Shown here: piece by piece, positions 36,801 through 43,340 of the stretch
How the letters are laid out: every line of letters begins with the position of its first letter
Numbering within the stretch: the first letter of the stretch is position 1
IMG/VR virus record: IMGVR_UViG_3300042474_000476
Span: 1-49,708 of that record
Reading direction: 5' to 3' (one strand)
DNA length: 49,708 bases
Source: a virus
Translations under genes and position numbers: made by a program
Notes under the pieces: model-generated
The model's database searches: none
Told to the model about the DNA's origin: nothing
The model's input: the letters and a program-made list of their open reading frames with translations, nothing else

Positions 36801-39459
36801 TCTTGTAGCTCAGAGCAAAACCTAGGATTGGATCAACTGTTCCTGTGCCCTCGACATAACCAAATATCTTAGTACCTCTGAAAGTGCTTCTAGAATATGT
36901 TGAGATACTCTTGCCGGTGCTGTCTAGTATGTCAAATAGGGGAGCCTGCTGTAGGCTTGTTTTCTGTTGACTCTCATTCCATCGAACACCATCATACCAC
37001 CATTGGCTACCTTTGTATTCACCAAATTTAACTACCACTGTAGAATAAGCGTCAACTTCTCCATCATCTGCTAGAGTTAAATCAATATATAATGGTCCAC
37101 TAGGTCTGCCAAAGCTGTCAACATCATACTGAACCAGATTAACCACATAGATCTTGCTGTTTACTAATGGATCTTGATCGGCAGCAAATACCACACGCAG
37201 TCCATTGAATAAGGTTATGCCGAATGCTGTGCTAAAGGTTTTCCCCTGCAGATCGGTAAAGGCATTTAAGGTTGTTGTATCTAATATGTCGATAGGTGCC
37301 TTGGCCACACGTCCTTCATTGATTAACTGTATATCAGATTCAAACTGTATGATAGGTCGTTGTGCTCGGCTGCTTTGATCAAATACTGGTTGGACACCAT
37401 TATACTCGGCTGTGGCTAATATCACGTCAACATGGGTCCAGCGATTATTTCGTGACCAGGCATTGCGATCTCGGCTAGCCCTGTTGATAGTAATATAATC
37501 TGGAAATACCGTATTGAGACGAACTGAACTGACTATAGTACCTTCAGGAATTCCTAAACCGGATACCACCTCACCTATCTGTGATTGATTTACACTGGTT
37601 AATGTAGTTATATAATTTCTACCAAGGATAACTTCTTCATAGATCAATACGCTGGTAGTACCAATCAATATCGTTGTACCTGTGGGGATATTTTCTGTTA
37701 CCTGTTCACTTAGAATTATTCTGATCAGAGGATAATTCGTGGCATTTTCATCATTGTAGGCTTCTGGAGTCACTAGTTCGTCTACTGGCACCAATCTTAT
37801 GCCACTACCGAGATCTCCCACCAATTCAACATAGAACTGGCGATTTTGATAACTAGCGGGAGTAACATCATCACCAAACTGGACTTTTAATCCTGAGGTA
37901 AAATCTACTCCATTGGGACTGGTATAGTTTTGCTTGCCAATTATCTCTTCATCGACATTGATCGTCCATCCTGCATACTCAACGATCTGTACGGGTTGAT
38001 ATAGTGCACCAACAGTGGCATCTTGTATCCATAAGTTGTTTAATGTGCTGGTGATCAAGGGAACTTCTTTGAGGAATCCGTCAAAGTCCTTGTAGTATAA
38101 TTTGTTGGAGTTTACTAATCCATATCTAATGTATATCTTTTCGTTGGTGTTGATATTATCAGTACGAACAAGTTGTACCAAGTAATCAATGTCACCACTG
38201 CTGTTAGTAATGCCAGCATCAACATAGACCACTTTCCACACATCAAAGCGATCTGCATCGAGAACGTTATACCCTGAATTATACGCTGTGCTGACAAATG
38301 AATATGTTCCAGTAACATTAGCAGTAAGATTAGCACTTAATGTTATGGTTAGATTACCTGTGTTAACATTAGCTACTGTAGTACCAGCCGGAATACCAGT
38401 GCCTGATATGATCAGATTAGCATAGACATTTTGTGTTGATTCCAGTTTGATTGTGTTAGTGCCCACTTTACCAAATGCAGCTATGTTAGCCACGTTAGCT
38501 GTCTGTGATCCGTAATTTACATTGCCGTTGGTCCACGCAGCTTCACCTAGATTGTCGTAAGCAGAACTGTTGATAAAGATTAATTCTTTTCCATTGAGCT
38601 GACCAGTGATACCACCATATTGTGGATATGCAGCAAGGAATTGGCTGACTGTTTTATTTTGTAGTGCTGAATATGGCAAGGGTGCCGCATACTCAACTTC
38701 AGCTGCGATTGGCATATTTAGGAATCTATCCTGGGCCGTTGATTGTGGCACACGGAACGTGATAGTACCTTGATCCGTGCCGTTATTTTCTACTCCTAGA
38801 ACATCACGTGAACTAAGTGTTGGAGTAGCTAATAACTTTCCATTGACTCCTAGTTCTGTCTGTATCCATAGCGGATGTCCGGGTTGATCTACTACGAACT
38901 CGTATACGCCGCCGCGTGCTAGGATAATACTGTTGTCAACTGCACCATTGTTCTTGAAGATATATCTATTGTTAGGTGCATCACGCTCTACAGTATAAGT
39001 TACGGTTAGATCAACTCCACTGGTACTGACTTCTACAGGACCAGGACCAGTTGGTGTCCAATAGTATTGGCTGAAATTAACAAACTTATCATAACTGATC
39101 AACGGATCAAATGTATAATATTCTTGTTCAAACAAACGACTCTGATCCGTAGTGATGCCACCATAGTATCGAATCTTAGCTAATAGATCTAGATAGCTAG
39201 CAAAGAAAGTTATGTTTTTCTGTTCATCTCTGATCACTATGCTAGGTTCAAGCTGATAGTTTTGTCTATCTGCATTGGGTTCAACAACGTAGCTGTCTGA
39301 ATTAACAAATGTGGGAGAAAATTTACGACCAATGTATCCATACAGAGTCTGTAGATCTGGTTCACTAACCAATTGATCCATAGTAGCTGACAAGAATTTC
39401 TGATTCGTGTCAGTTTGGAATATCTGTGGTAAAAATGTCTGTGTCTTTCTCGTTGCCAT
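24880..39459 (-). CDS. Giant virion protein (4859 aa) at the gp7 baseplate position, with FG-GAP-like repeats
   Basis: One uninterrupted reading frame, unusually long for a phage. It follows the gp6 gene directly, where T4 has gp7 (1032 aa). The N-terminus (FLPQIFQTDTNQKFL, GYIGRKFSPTF, DQSRLFEQEYYTFDPL, FVNFSQYYW; residues 9-150) looks like the conserved start of the large baseplate or virion proteins of T4-like marine phages. PWEMLGFSAEPDWWQAFYG (about 1410-1430) is another conserved-looking block. Residues about 2360-3150 contain seven motifs of FG-GAP type, suggesting a beta propeller. Residues about 3830-3880 hold two GxGYxxPPxVTI-like repeats. The C-terminal 900 residues are beta-rich fibre-like segments. 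Fibre-like function on the baseplate periphery is inferred. Cleavage in the virion is possible but no site is visible. Confidence 0.85.
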   Translation of the reverse strand: MATRKTQTFLPQIFQTDTNQKFLSATMDQLVSEPDLQTLYGYIGRKFSPTFVNSDSYVVEPNADRQNYQLEPSIVIRDEQKNITFFASYLDLLAKIRYYGGITTDQSRLFEQEYYTFDPLISYDKFVNFSQYYWTPTGPGPVEVSTSGVDLTVTYTVERDAPNNRYIFKNNGAVDNSIILARGGVYEFVVDQPGHPLWIQTELGVNGKLLATPTLSSRDVLGVENNGTDQGTITFRVPQSTAQDRFLNMPIAAEVEYAAPLPYSALQNKTVSQFLAAYPQYGGITGQLNGKELIFINSSAYDNLGEAAWTNGNVNYGSQTANVANIAAFGKVGTNTIKLESTQNVYANLIISGTGIPAGTTVANVNTGNLTITLSANLTANVTGTYSFVSTAYNSGYNVLDADRFDVWKVVYVDAGITNSSGDIDYLVQLVRTDNINTNEKIYIRYGLVNSNKLYYKDFDGFLKEVPLITSTLNNLWIQDATVGALYQPVQIVEYAGWTINVDEEIIGKQNYTSPNGVDFTSGLKVQFGDDVTPASYQNRQFYVELVGDLGSGIRLVPVDELVTPEAYNDENATNYPLIRIILSEQVTENIPTGTTILIGTTSVLIYEEVILGRNYITTLTSVNQSQIGEVVSGLGIPEGTIVSSVRLNTVFPDYITINRASRDRNAWSRNNRWTHVDVILATAEYNGVQPVFDQSSRAQRPIIQFESDIQLINEGRVAKAPIDILDTTTLNAFTDLQGKTFSTAFGITLFNGLRVVFAADQDPLVNSKIYVVNLVQYDVDSFGRPSGPLYIDLTLADDGEVDAYSTVVVKFGEYKGSQWWYDGVRWNESQQKTSLQQAPLFDILDSTGKSISTYSRSTFRGTKIFGYVEGTGTVDPILGFALSYKTFQTQGDIKFQNYFNTDTFEYITADNVLVTDKINLNYIQKIRDAATLVPKNTWLTVPEASRQYQQISYIYDGSNNPFLIDITPNVSATIPSVKVFQNFVYLDPSSWTLANNEITLLTLTEQDQGDQIDILVYSRDVSKLGFYQVPQNLDLNAQNIDIDTLTLGQIRNHLIAQSQNSTILVGDVLAQSNLRDIDIKQQGGTILQHSAPTPYASLFLIDEKANFVNGLRFAQQEYTRFKNKFFELSTSLNGINADDPVASVDLIITRITQVKNKTFPWYYSDMVPYGPLKNIVGQIGSIDGFEIFDPLKLNYEITEIFNDQELSNKAVLVYLNNVQLIKGIEYNFSIDTPSINFTTELAVGDIVKIVEYSNTDGNYIPETPSKLGLWPTYIPEIFLDDTYRVPTTVIRGHDGSITPSFGDYRDQFLLELEKRIYNNIKLPQNSVFGDIFRVIPGKFRDSDYSLAEINQLTSIDFLNWIGNNKLDYSTNDTFDPNDQFTWNYAESTDKINGSKLQGSWRACYQYFYDTIRPHITPWEMLGFSAEPDWWQAFYGPGPYTGGNKLLWDDLEAGLIRYGDRAGVDVNYRRSGLSAVIPVDVNGNLLSPAQALSRSFNSKRTASAWAVGQHGPVEFAWRNSSEFPYAVQQALALAKPGRYFGSLIDTYNYTPLNILNDLDELPDGTVAGSQQYLTRTTNHHLTQDAVNFNGNTNSGTVYRGSGYINWVADYLTNLGINPTAYLIPMLENFQVNLGYKLAGFTDQRYLEVLAEQVSPTSTNASVLVPNENYKVYLNENPVPVDKIVYSAVIVEKTTNGYSVRGYDLFNSYFTIIPSVVNSNASRITVQNRSATIYNNYQNLKLQVPYGYEFTTPQQVSDFLISYERFLIAQGFTFTETDLTLNEIRNFRLSVKEFLYWSQQGWKPGSIIVLSPVAETINAISVNSITAGIEDSQYGSKVLDQNFGLVKNNNYTVVRTPSTFKLSLNNSASVIAYVEVNLVQYEHALVFDNLTVFNDVIYQPESGSRQYRLKLVGQKTAAWDGSLSPAGFIYNSGVVDIWNQGRDYLKGDLVDYKNQYYTALQDVAANPAFQFQFWQQIDASQIRTGLLPNFSTLAVQSQGYYDSYSKIRDEDQLSFSHALIGFKPRQYLADLGLSRTTQIEFYKGFIKQKGTANAVNEMLTAKFNNLSSDIKFYEEWAMRVGEYGALDSNPFVEIPLDEQAFGANPSVARFLTAADNNLADGISLFNQSQLYKSYGSYTGNVALNRNQYSNVDNDIPTAGYVNIDDVDLAIFDLADYVDLNNDIANMGSGYTIWVAKDFTQDWNVYRVTETNNSVLQVANASNGYVTFTTKTPHGFISGDIFLVKDFLTAFNGFYQVYRVMSLNEVMVTYAGSTANLTILSGSGMLLRMDSMRFKYMEDSRIYGLTNPPNGWKVGDKIWIDDDAETTAVQGQPFGTQPNGTWKVYEKQTPWDYQQELLKGSGSYTTDDGYGTSVKMSADGLIVVAGSPQSGVTGSVSTFLKNYEGVFLESFSISPLAANTRTFGSAVDLATRADGSVTLGVGAPTSFTANANVAVGLIYIYNKSLNSTSFERGQVLVGDTGDLFGTSLAFNQTGEWVYIGAPGTNKMYAYGLNRFISPQEQVTSVNDKNTLFFSGNIVANIGDIISQPVTGARATILGNLYAGNLEVDNVTNFYYGANIIIANVTVDANVFITSGAYVNDTAIHPTTKTNVSITSSIPLTFVPEVPTDTNSLLVTSGGKTYIPTVDYVIGGNLTVGYRLDFISGNVEQSDVTISQQPYYQLVDTLVMPSTISNVTGAEYGFALSSSFGGEQIAVGAPKDTVNVGVFATTTTSNIEVSIPIGMATANVLYQGNVANLTGYTEYTGSGSVYVWDRVIEAFNTITDAVSGTGGQDYRTVNPIADVYKVTLDNVEVTNYTVANAAGNISGVRDTIRFVSPPPIGRVMFVEVNKFNLLERIVGVDSLEGGLAAIQKDAYFGTSLTICSNNCAIYIGAPNYDNGTEYNSGAVWKFHNKGRLYGTNTAYGTNPIFTPGDTIRLNDFEVTVTGTTLDSLVNDINSAGILGVTATNDAGRLRLDSDVTVAKDLLRIVSGVRQPGSAGVLAAANTIVFAFMQIIINPFGNPGEYFGNKVKLAANAYMLVIGSRRGTTRKFTTFDATITALGTRFDDATTRWFDSIQGSGSVYIYELYDDPRNQVENPGRYAYAQQLDPGDLVPGSQFGAAVDIEGTFITVSAPSATVANASPNSGTVYIFANPIMTRGWELIRYQQPKVDVDSINRIYLYSNQNNTILSDLQFIDPAKGKIFGQAEQEISFKTEYDPAIYNRGSNPAADISPNIYWSSNQVGKVWWNLSRVRYVDYEQDTLTYRSLYWGQLFPGSTIEIYEWVESTVPPSQYVINGGDGIPKYADDSAYVEDITVDAFTGIITTKYYYWVINKTSVDPNDPTRRIPISAVADIIANPKNQNIAYAAMIRRDAIAFYNVSDYLSADNTIMHLDHQLTINTDVIHSEYQLVQKDNINDPVSDKIVDKLIDSLSGVDRNGSTVPDPKLSPADRYGIAVRPRQSMFEDRLRAVSEMVLYVNDILLANPVVEQFNLEGMNIAEPIPNIKLGEYDQSVATEIELEYIDTDELDPGYRVLVLTDIGQDGLWVLYVLSEQKSWEIVRIQSYKTNLYWQYADWYGVNPDGTRYSATDKPDFSVNTTNDALKLAATEGQLIYISNATGNNTWQLVEVETDSSFRVVGIQNGTIQLDQSLVDFAGQGLGFGNQDFDSNRFDQNPNIEIRNILTALNNDIFINTLQGEFNKLFFVMVNYLLTEQTYVDWLFKSSFISITHKLRTLSQFPSYIVDNQTYYQDYINEVKPFRTKIREYKIDYTGNDTFGGDITDFDLPAYYDTSTGYGIFRSPSGERPYVTQDSATWQTWPWNQWYTNRDLQVSSIRITNPGQGYILPPLVTIVSTDGKGSGATALATLDGNTGGIAVITVTDPGSAYTTTPTVIINGSTIGNIIAIGGNVSATSANTYTLSTVTGLFVGMTANAAFAADTQITSVDEGNLQITMDAGNLTTFTGSVISFGYPGQETGTPATAYAVMRNPQTRNFDTTIKFDRITYDSTVQEWQSNTAYTVGQIITHAHLDGNVMIRKAYEITANAVSETTFLASDYVEYAAGRFDNANDRIVGYYEPGSIMPTVDVITVPLTLANSATNTNTIYVYSVDGVFPGMYIGNLGVRSGYITEIVGNIPVMIDSVGSMGTIVGNLVAGSRIVTGVIGDITAIRADEIVTNIGQVLGDYVTGAGIPLNTTVTANTIAGTISLSNQAAVTENFVDITYGGTVISVSQITLSVPVSLATNDTITARYESLDQLITGIDYPNAPVRSPTFRSDPLFGRNWDNTAYDGVQYSRDGIALLSTNAYDISLYSLYGGTLGFAPEDLITYGGDFVDTYHSRAPEELVPGIAFDTLDMRIYTKIDANANVIAYRVFNNMLGDTGYLRISSANATALTSQLTINDSEIYVADASKLSTPDKLTATPGVIFINGERITYYRNYSSEVTVWTANTSYTSGSILSYGNVITFSSAITANRGEYIAQANIGANAIVTANVINSTSVPVYYISGSPAFSLGANTVQVTTGINAVQVSEILASGNAQIWSVAGNSNIRVTTTAVLTTGTEIQFNTSFGNVVGNITYYIESVYGNASTSPTVPVANIIKIANTANGAPVTDLIANFYSNITANVITIVDYDAYPITSAEAYYKTTGNVNSTTFNFANVAQLPSLNILSQIHRGTQGTGSASVYPVGMEVLDGGRDQLVPATANISRITTTATSGQTVFPTPRYQLRSDADNQQQLRVSVDGVPTFINAYNEVASSSTTVSYTGTDGNLVTVTVEYGNTITFVTGLTSGSTVVAEVDVYYANVWYNSGVGTITDGLGFTGANTAATNFLKAYPVTSTVIPGVSNALTTEDAINTLTTETDDEIYTEE
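30008..32370 (-). repeat. Seven FG-GAP-like propeller motifs in the giant protein
   Basis: Motifs of the form (Y/F)G-x-(S/A)V...(V/I)-x-(V/I)(G/A)AP...V(Y/W)xY: GYGTSVKMSADG/VVAGSP (near residue 2364), TFGSAVDL/LGVGAP (2416), LFGTSLAF/VYIGAP (2479), EYGFALSS/IAVGAP (2692), YFGTSLTI/IYIGAP (2871), YFGNKVKL/LVIGSR (3019) and QFGAAVDI/ITVSAP (3113). GSGSVYVW, GSGSVYIY and SGTVYIF strands close several of them. Spacing varies from about 50 to 210 residues because of insertions. Confidence 0.68.
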
Positions 39460-39467
39460 CTTGGTCC

Positions 39468-42400
39468 CTAAACTGTAGTTACTATCCCTGTGGTATTGAT
39501 CTGTGCCGCTGTAATAGCTGAAATAATCTTGACATCATTGACAGTAGCAGAGCTAGTGATGATCTCATTTATATTAGCATTTACCTGCATCAGGCTGCCA
39601 AACACTTCTGATTCATTGGCTGGTACTATGATGATACTGGAAATCTTTGGAACTAACTGCACATGTAGGTATGCTGCCAGCTCACTGAAATAGAAAGTTT
39701 CACCAAAATCCCAATTGGCGATGTCAAAGTATTGATTGATAGCAGCGATAACTGAAGTCTTGATATCATTATCACTGACTACCACGTTAGGATTCTTGAT
39801 CACTTTAAACGTAGCTCGCAGTGCTGGGATCGCCTTGCTACCAAACAGAGGTTTAAACGCCGCTGGATTATAGATTATAGTATCACTGACAGCCTTATAG
39901 TTATCTAATGTACTATAGTTGGTTTCTAATTCTTCGCTGGTTGGTGCCGCTGGTTCTGTGATAGCACCTGTGATGTCCTGTGCCCACGCTATGTAGTCAA
40001 TAGCATACTGCTGGGTCATTATATACAAGTCAATGATGTTATTTGGACTTGGGTCAATGCGTCGATTGTTTGGACTATTGTGGCGATATTGGAAATAGAT
40101 GTCCTGGCGGCCAAGTTTAGCAGTATAGAGATCCGTGCTACTGGTGCCAGTCTGTTCTACTAGAGTATAAACAGCTCCACTCACATTGAGTTTATAAAAT
40201 TTATTGTCATTTGGTATGTAGAACAACTGTCCGTTTTGATACAGCGTGGCCGAGATCTGTGCATCTCTCAATGAACTATATATAGACACCACGGTGTTGT
40301 TGTCAACAGGTTGTTGCACTGCAAAATTATCGTAGCCTACTGTCTGCACGAAATATACATACTTGCTGTTGGTATTTACAGTTGGGTTTACGATCAGATC
40401 AAATAGTTCAGGGTTGTCAGGAACTCCATCGTTATCACTGTCTGAGAATGACAATAATATCTTGTTGATATCCACATAGCCATCAACATTGGTCACGCTC
40501 TTGTACACGTTCCAGATGTAGTCTAGGGCCAATGGACTAGCATTGTCGGGATTGCTGTTGACTTTTAATACTTTTATCTGATCGCGGATGGTCAATCCTG
40601 TGGCCGCATCAAATATCTTAGTGGTGCCATCGTAGTAGAAGTTGGTTTCCTGCACACTTTCAAACACATAGTTCAATCCACGATAGCTTACTGTATAGGT
40701 CTGGCCCACTGTTTGGAATGCTATGATCCAACTCGAATCAAGAGCTTGCCCACTGGTATTTCCTGCACTTGTCAGATTAAATTCATCCTCGGTGTTCAAA
40801 TCCTGTGGGGTAATGATTTTCCAAGTACCTGACTGTACATCGTATCTTAACCCAAAATTAGCAAAGGCCTGTACGTAGCTAACCATCTGTGCGACCAGGC
40901 TATTTGAGAAATTATTGTTAAACACAGCAAATACCTTGTCACCAATGATGTCTTGTTCTGCTAGATCAAGACCAATCCTGGGGATGACTGCATTGATAGT
41001 TACCGGTCCTTGACCACTAGATAGATTGCCCTGTCCACCATTGGTTCCGTCGCCCACTACTAATTCAATAGCTGCATAGATATAATATTTGTCACCTGGT
41101 TGACTTGGTACACCAACCCTGACATAATTATTAGCATCAAAGTAGTTACCTGGGCCTGCTGAAAATCTCACTATGGAATTCTGTACTATGTATTGATTAT
41201 TACTGGTCACTGCTGATCCAATCTGTAGGATCTTACCACTAGCATCAATGAAAAATCCAGTTGAACCATTGGCGATAGTAGTTGATGTGTGCCAACGAAT
41301 GTCGTTAAGCTCTATCAAGGGATAGTCTGAATAAAAGAATTGTAGGGTTTCGGGTGCTTCTGCTATGGGCTGTATCTGATCATAGATCACTCGATAGATA
41401 TCATTAGTAGTGTTGTAGTCAAAACTAAATGTGTTGATAAATGTATCTTTGTAGATCATACCGTCTTGTGCAAAGATATTGGTGCTGGAATATTTACCTG
41501 TGACATCAATGACATCTAAGTAACGACTGATACCTGAACTGGTTCTATTCACAGCCTTGATTTTTAATATATCATTGAACAGGGTATAGGGTAAGATATT
41601 ATAATCTTCGCCCGTGATCATGCGATTCTGTGTGTAATATTGTTGTGGTGCTTTTTGCTTGATATCGTCAAGGCTTTCTCTGGTGGTAGCATTGGCCACA
41701 GTATACTGTAGGCTGGCCGTGATGTTAAGTGTTTCGATACGTCCTGTGGCTGTGACGTAATTCACGGGGATGACGATGCCCTGCATTTCATCCGGAGTGA
41801 TCTTGTATTGTAAAGCATTACTGGTTCGATAGTAGAGCCTAAAAGTACCTTGTGGAATATTAGCAAAACTTCCATCACCAAATACTAGATCGATCTGATC
41901 ATTGGCACGTGTGTTTACCTGATAGATATTTCTATTTTGCATCTGATTATAGATGACATTTGTATTGGCCACTGCTGGTACGGACTGCCATAGATCATTT
42001 AAATTACCGTTGGCATCTATGCTATATAACCAAATATCGCTGTTGTTGATATTGTTGGTATTAACACCATAAACACGATTAGGAATGCTCTCTCCAAAAT
42101 TAAAATCTATACTTTGTAGAGCTCCCTGTACGAAATAAAGGAAGAACCCTGTGTTAGCAGATCCATTACCTAGATTATCATTCTTATAGAGAACATTAAA
42201 TGGAGCATTCAGGCTGGGATTAGATTCATATATATAGGTCTTACCTGCGCTGGTAGGACTGACCATCTCAAACGGCATCTGGGTGCCCGCTACTGTGGAA
42301 TTAAAGGGGAATCGAGCCAGGGTATTGGTCAATAAATTAATCTGATATTCTTCATTGATGATGCCGTTGATGATCTGGCTGTTACTGGGCTTACCAACGC

Positions 42401-42905
42401 TTTGGTTATTCACGAATGCTGCATTTAGGATCAGGGTGAATTGTTCTAACCAATTGTTGTTACCAGCATCTGCCCAGTTGATCACCAATCCGCTGAGATC
42501 AAGCCCGTTGCTGTCGTATAGGGTTTCAGTGGTACTGACCGAGTCAAACTTCAAAAGACCTTTGCTGTTGATATTGCGTTTGGGATTATAGCTGATCAAG
42601 CGTGCGAGTTTAAGAATACTGTCACGACGTTGTGCTGTGTCGATAAAGTTTTCACGGGCATTTAAGTCGGCGCGGAAAGCAAGACTTTGCCCTAGGAAGG
42701 CGATCATGTCAATCAGTGCGATGAATTCGCTGCTTTCTATGAAGTCGTTAAAATCTTCAGGGTAGTAAAGCTGTAGATAGCTGACCATACTAGCACGCAG
42801 AGTTTCATAATCATAGCTTTGGAAGTCTGCATTACGGAAAGATTGATATAACTTGGTCCAATCTTCTGCAACTAATAAACTGGTTTGTCTCGTGGTGATT
42901 GCCAT
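39468..42905 (-). CDS. gp6: gp6-like baseplate wedge protein (1145 aa)
   Basis: Baseplate wedge subunit of the T4 gp6/baseplate-J type, which forms the inner iron-ring of the wedge with gp25 and gp53. The N-terminal 110 residues (YLQLYYPEDFNDFIESSEFI, IDMIAFLGQSLAFRADLNARENFIDTA, RRDSILKLARLISYNPK) are the gp6 hallmark. The C-terminal 130 residues (KVIKNPNVVVSDNDIKTSV, INQYFDIANWDFGETFYFSEL, LVPKISSIIIVP) are the J-like domain. At 1145 aa it is much longer than T4 gp6 (660 aa); the extra sequence in the middle is beta-rich. It begins 52 bases after gp25 with a late promoter in the gap. Assignment is firm. Confidence 0.92.
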   Translation of the reverse strand: MAITTRQTSLLVAEDWTKLYQSFRNADFQSYDYETLRASMVSYLQLYYPEDFNDFIESSEFIALIDMIAFLGQSLAFRADLNARENFIDTAQRRDSILKLARLISYNPKRNINSKGLLKFDSVSTTETLYDSNGLDLSGLVINWADAGNNNWLEQFTLILNAAFVNNQSVGKPSNSQIINGIINEEYQINLLTNTLARFPFNSTVAGTQMPFEMVSPTSAGKTYIYESNPSLNAPFNVLYKNDNLGNGSANTGFFLYFVQGALQSIDFNFGESIPNRVYGVNTNNINNSDIWLYSIDANGNLNDLWQSVPAVANTNVIYNQMQNRNIYQVNTRANDQIDLVFGDGSFANIPQGTFRLYYRTSNALQYKITPDEMQGIVIPVNYVTATGRIETLNITASLQYTVANATTRESLDDIKQKAPQQYYTQNRMITGEDYNILPYTLFNDILKIKAVNRTSSGISRYLDVIDVTGKYSSTNIFAQDGMIYKDTFINTFSFDYNTTNDIYRVIYDQIQPIAEAPETLQFFYSDYPLIELNDIRWHTSTTIANGSTGFFIDASGKILQIGSAVTSNNQYIVQNSIVRFSAGPGNYFDANNYVRVGVPSQPGDKYYIYAAIELVVGDGTNGGQGNLSSGQGPVTINAVIPRIGLDLAEQDIIGDKVFAVFNNNFSNSLVAQMVSYVQAFANFGLRYDVQSGTWKIITPQDLNTEDEFNLTSAGNTSGQALDSSWIIAFQTVGQTYTVSYRGLNYVFESVQETNFYYDGTTKIFDAATGLTIRDQIKVLKVNSNPDNASPLALDYIWNVYKSVTNVDGYVDINKILLSFSDSDNDGVPDNPELFDLIVNPTVNTNSKYVYFVQTVGYDNFAVQQPVDNNTVVSIYSSLRDAQISATLYQNGQLFYIPNDNKFYKLNVSGAVYTLVEQTGTSSTDLYTAKLGRQDIYFQYRHNSPNNRRIDPSPNNIIDLYIMTQQYAIDYIAWAQDITGAITEPAAPTSEELETNYSTLDNYKAVSDTIIYNPAAFKPLFGSKAIPALRATFKVIKNPNVVVSDNDIKTSVIAAINQYFDIANWDFGETFYFSELAAYLHVQLVPKISSIIIVPANESEVFGSLMQVNANINEIITSSATVNDVKIISAITAAQINTTGIVTTV

Positions 42906-42926
42906 GCTTCTTTTCCTATTATATAG

Positions 42927-42934
42927 TATTTATC
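42927..42934 (-). promoter_or_regulatory. T4-type late promoter GATAAATA before gp6
   Basis: The minus strand reads TGATAAATACTATATAATAGG, with GATAAATA 21 bases before the ATG. The 8-mer is identical to that before the 478-aa fibre gene and one base from TATAAATA. It lies in the 52-base gp25-gp6 gap directly after a hairpin. Confidence 0.6.
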
Positions 42935-42942
42935 AGGAACAA

Positions 42943-42956
42943 AAACTGGGTAGTTT
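42943..42956 (-). terminator. Terminator-like hairpin after gp25
   Basis: On the minus strand AAACT, loop ACCC, AGTTT, then TTGTT. The stem of 5 bases is short and AT-rich, so it is probably a partial terminator. It begins 1 base after the gp25 stop codon and is followed by the late promoter of gp6. Confidence 0.4.
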
Positions 42957-42957
42957 A

Positions 42958-43332
42958 TTATGCTGTGGTTAGTTGGTTGGTCGTGCCGTTAAAATTCAAC
43001 AGCATGACGTTGGTTTGATTGGATAAGACGTAGCGTAGTTGTAGTTCTATCTGTAGACCTTGATCAAATTCAGTAATAATGATATTATCAAAGCTCACAC
43101 GCGGATCATAGCTGGCGATAGCTTTAACATCCTGTGTGATCACGCTTTTTAGATCTTCAGTAAAGGGTTCGTGTAGGACGTTCCAGATGATAGTACCAAA
43201 ATTTGGCCGCATCAATTTTTCACCCTTGCGGATATTGAAGTGATTTAATATATCTTGTTTGATCAGATCAAAGTCTGCGAGGCGGAAATTTCTTCCGTTC
43301 TGCGTGCTAAATCCTTTATATGTAGTGGCCAT
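42958..43332 (-). CDS. gp25: gp25-like baseplate wedge protein (124 aa)
   Basis: Homologue of T4 gp25/TssE, a core wedge protein contacting gp6 and gp53 and starting sheath assembly. RKGEKLMRPNFGTIIWNVLHEP (about 36-57) is the diagnostic block, followed by the DVKAIASYDPRV helix and FDQGLQIELQLRYVLSNQ strands. Length is close to T4 gp25 (132 aa). It is placed 8 bases after the gp5-like gene and before gp6, the usual neighbourhood. Assignment is firm. Confidence 0.93.
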   Translation of the reverse strand: MATTYKGFSTQNGRNFRLADFDLIKQDILNHFNIRKGEKLMRPNFGTIIWNVLHEPFTEDLKSVITQDVKAIASYDPRVSFDNIIITEFDQGLQIELQLRYVLSNQTNVMLLNFNGTTNQLTTA

Positions 43333-43340
43333 AATCGTAT

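Noticed and set aside
24880-39459. Giant reading frame as an assembly fusion of several genes
   Set aside because: The frame is unbroken for 14.6 kb and no internal start with a ribosome site plus preceding stop is apparent; related large proteins of this start type are known in T4-like marine phages.
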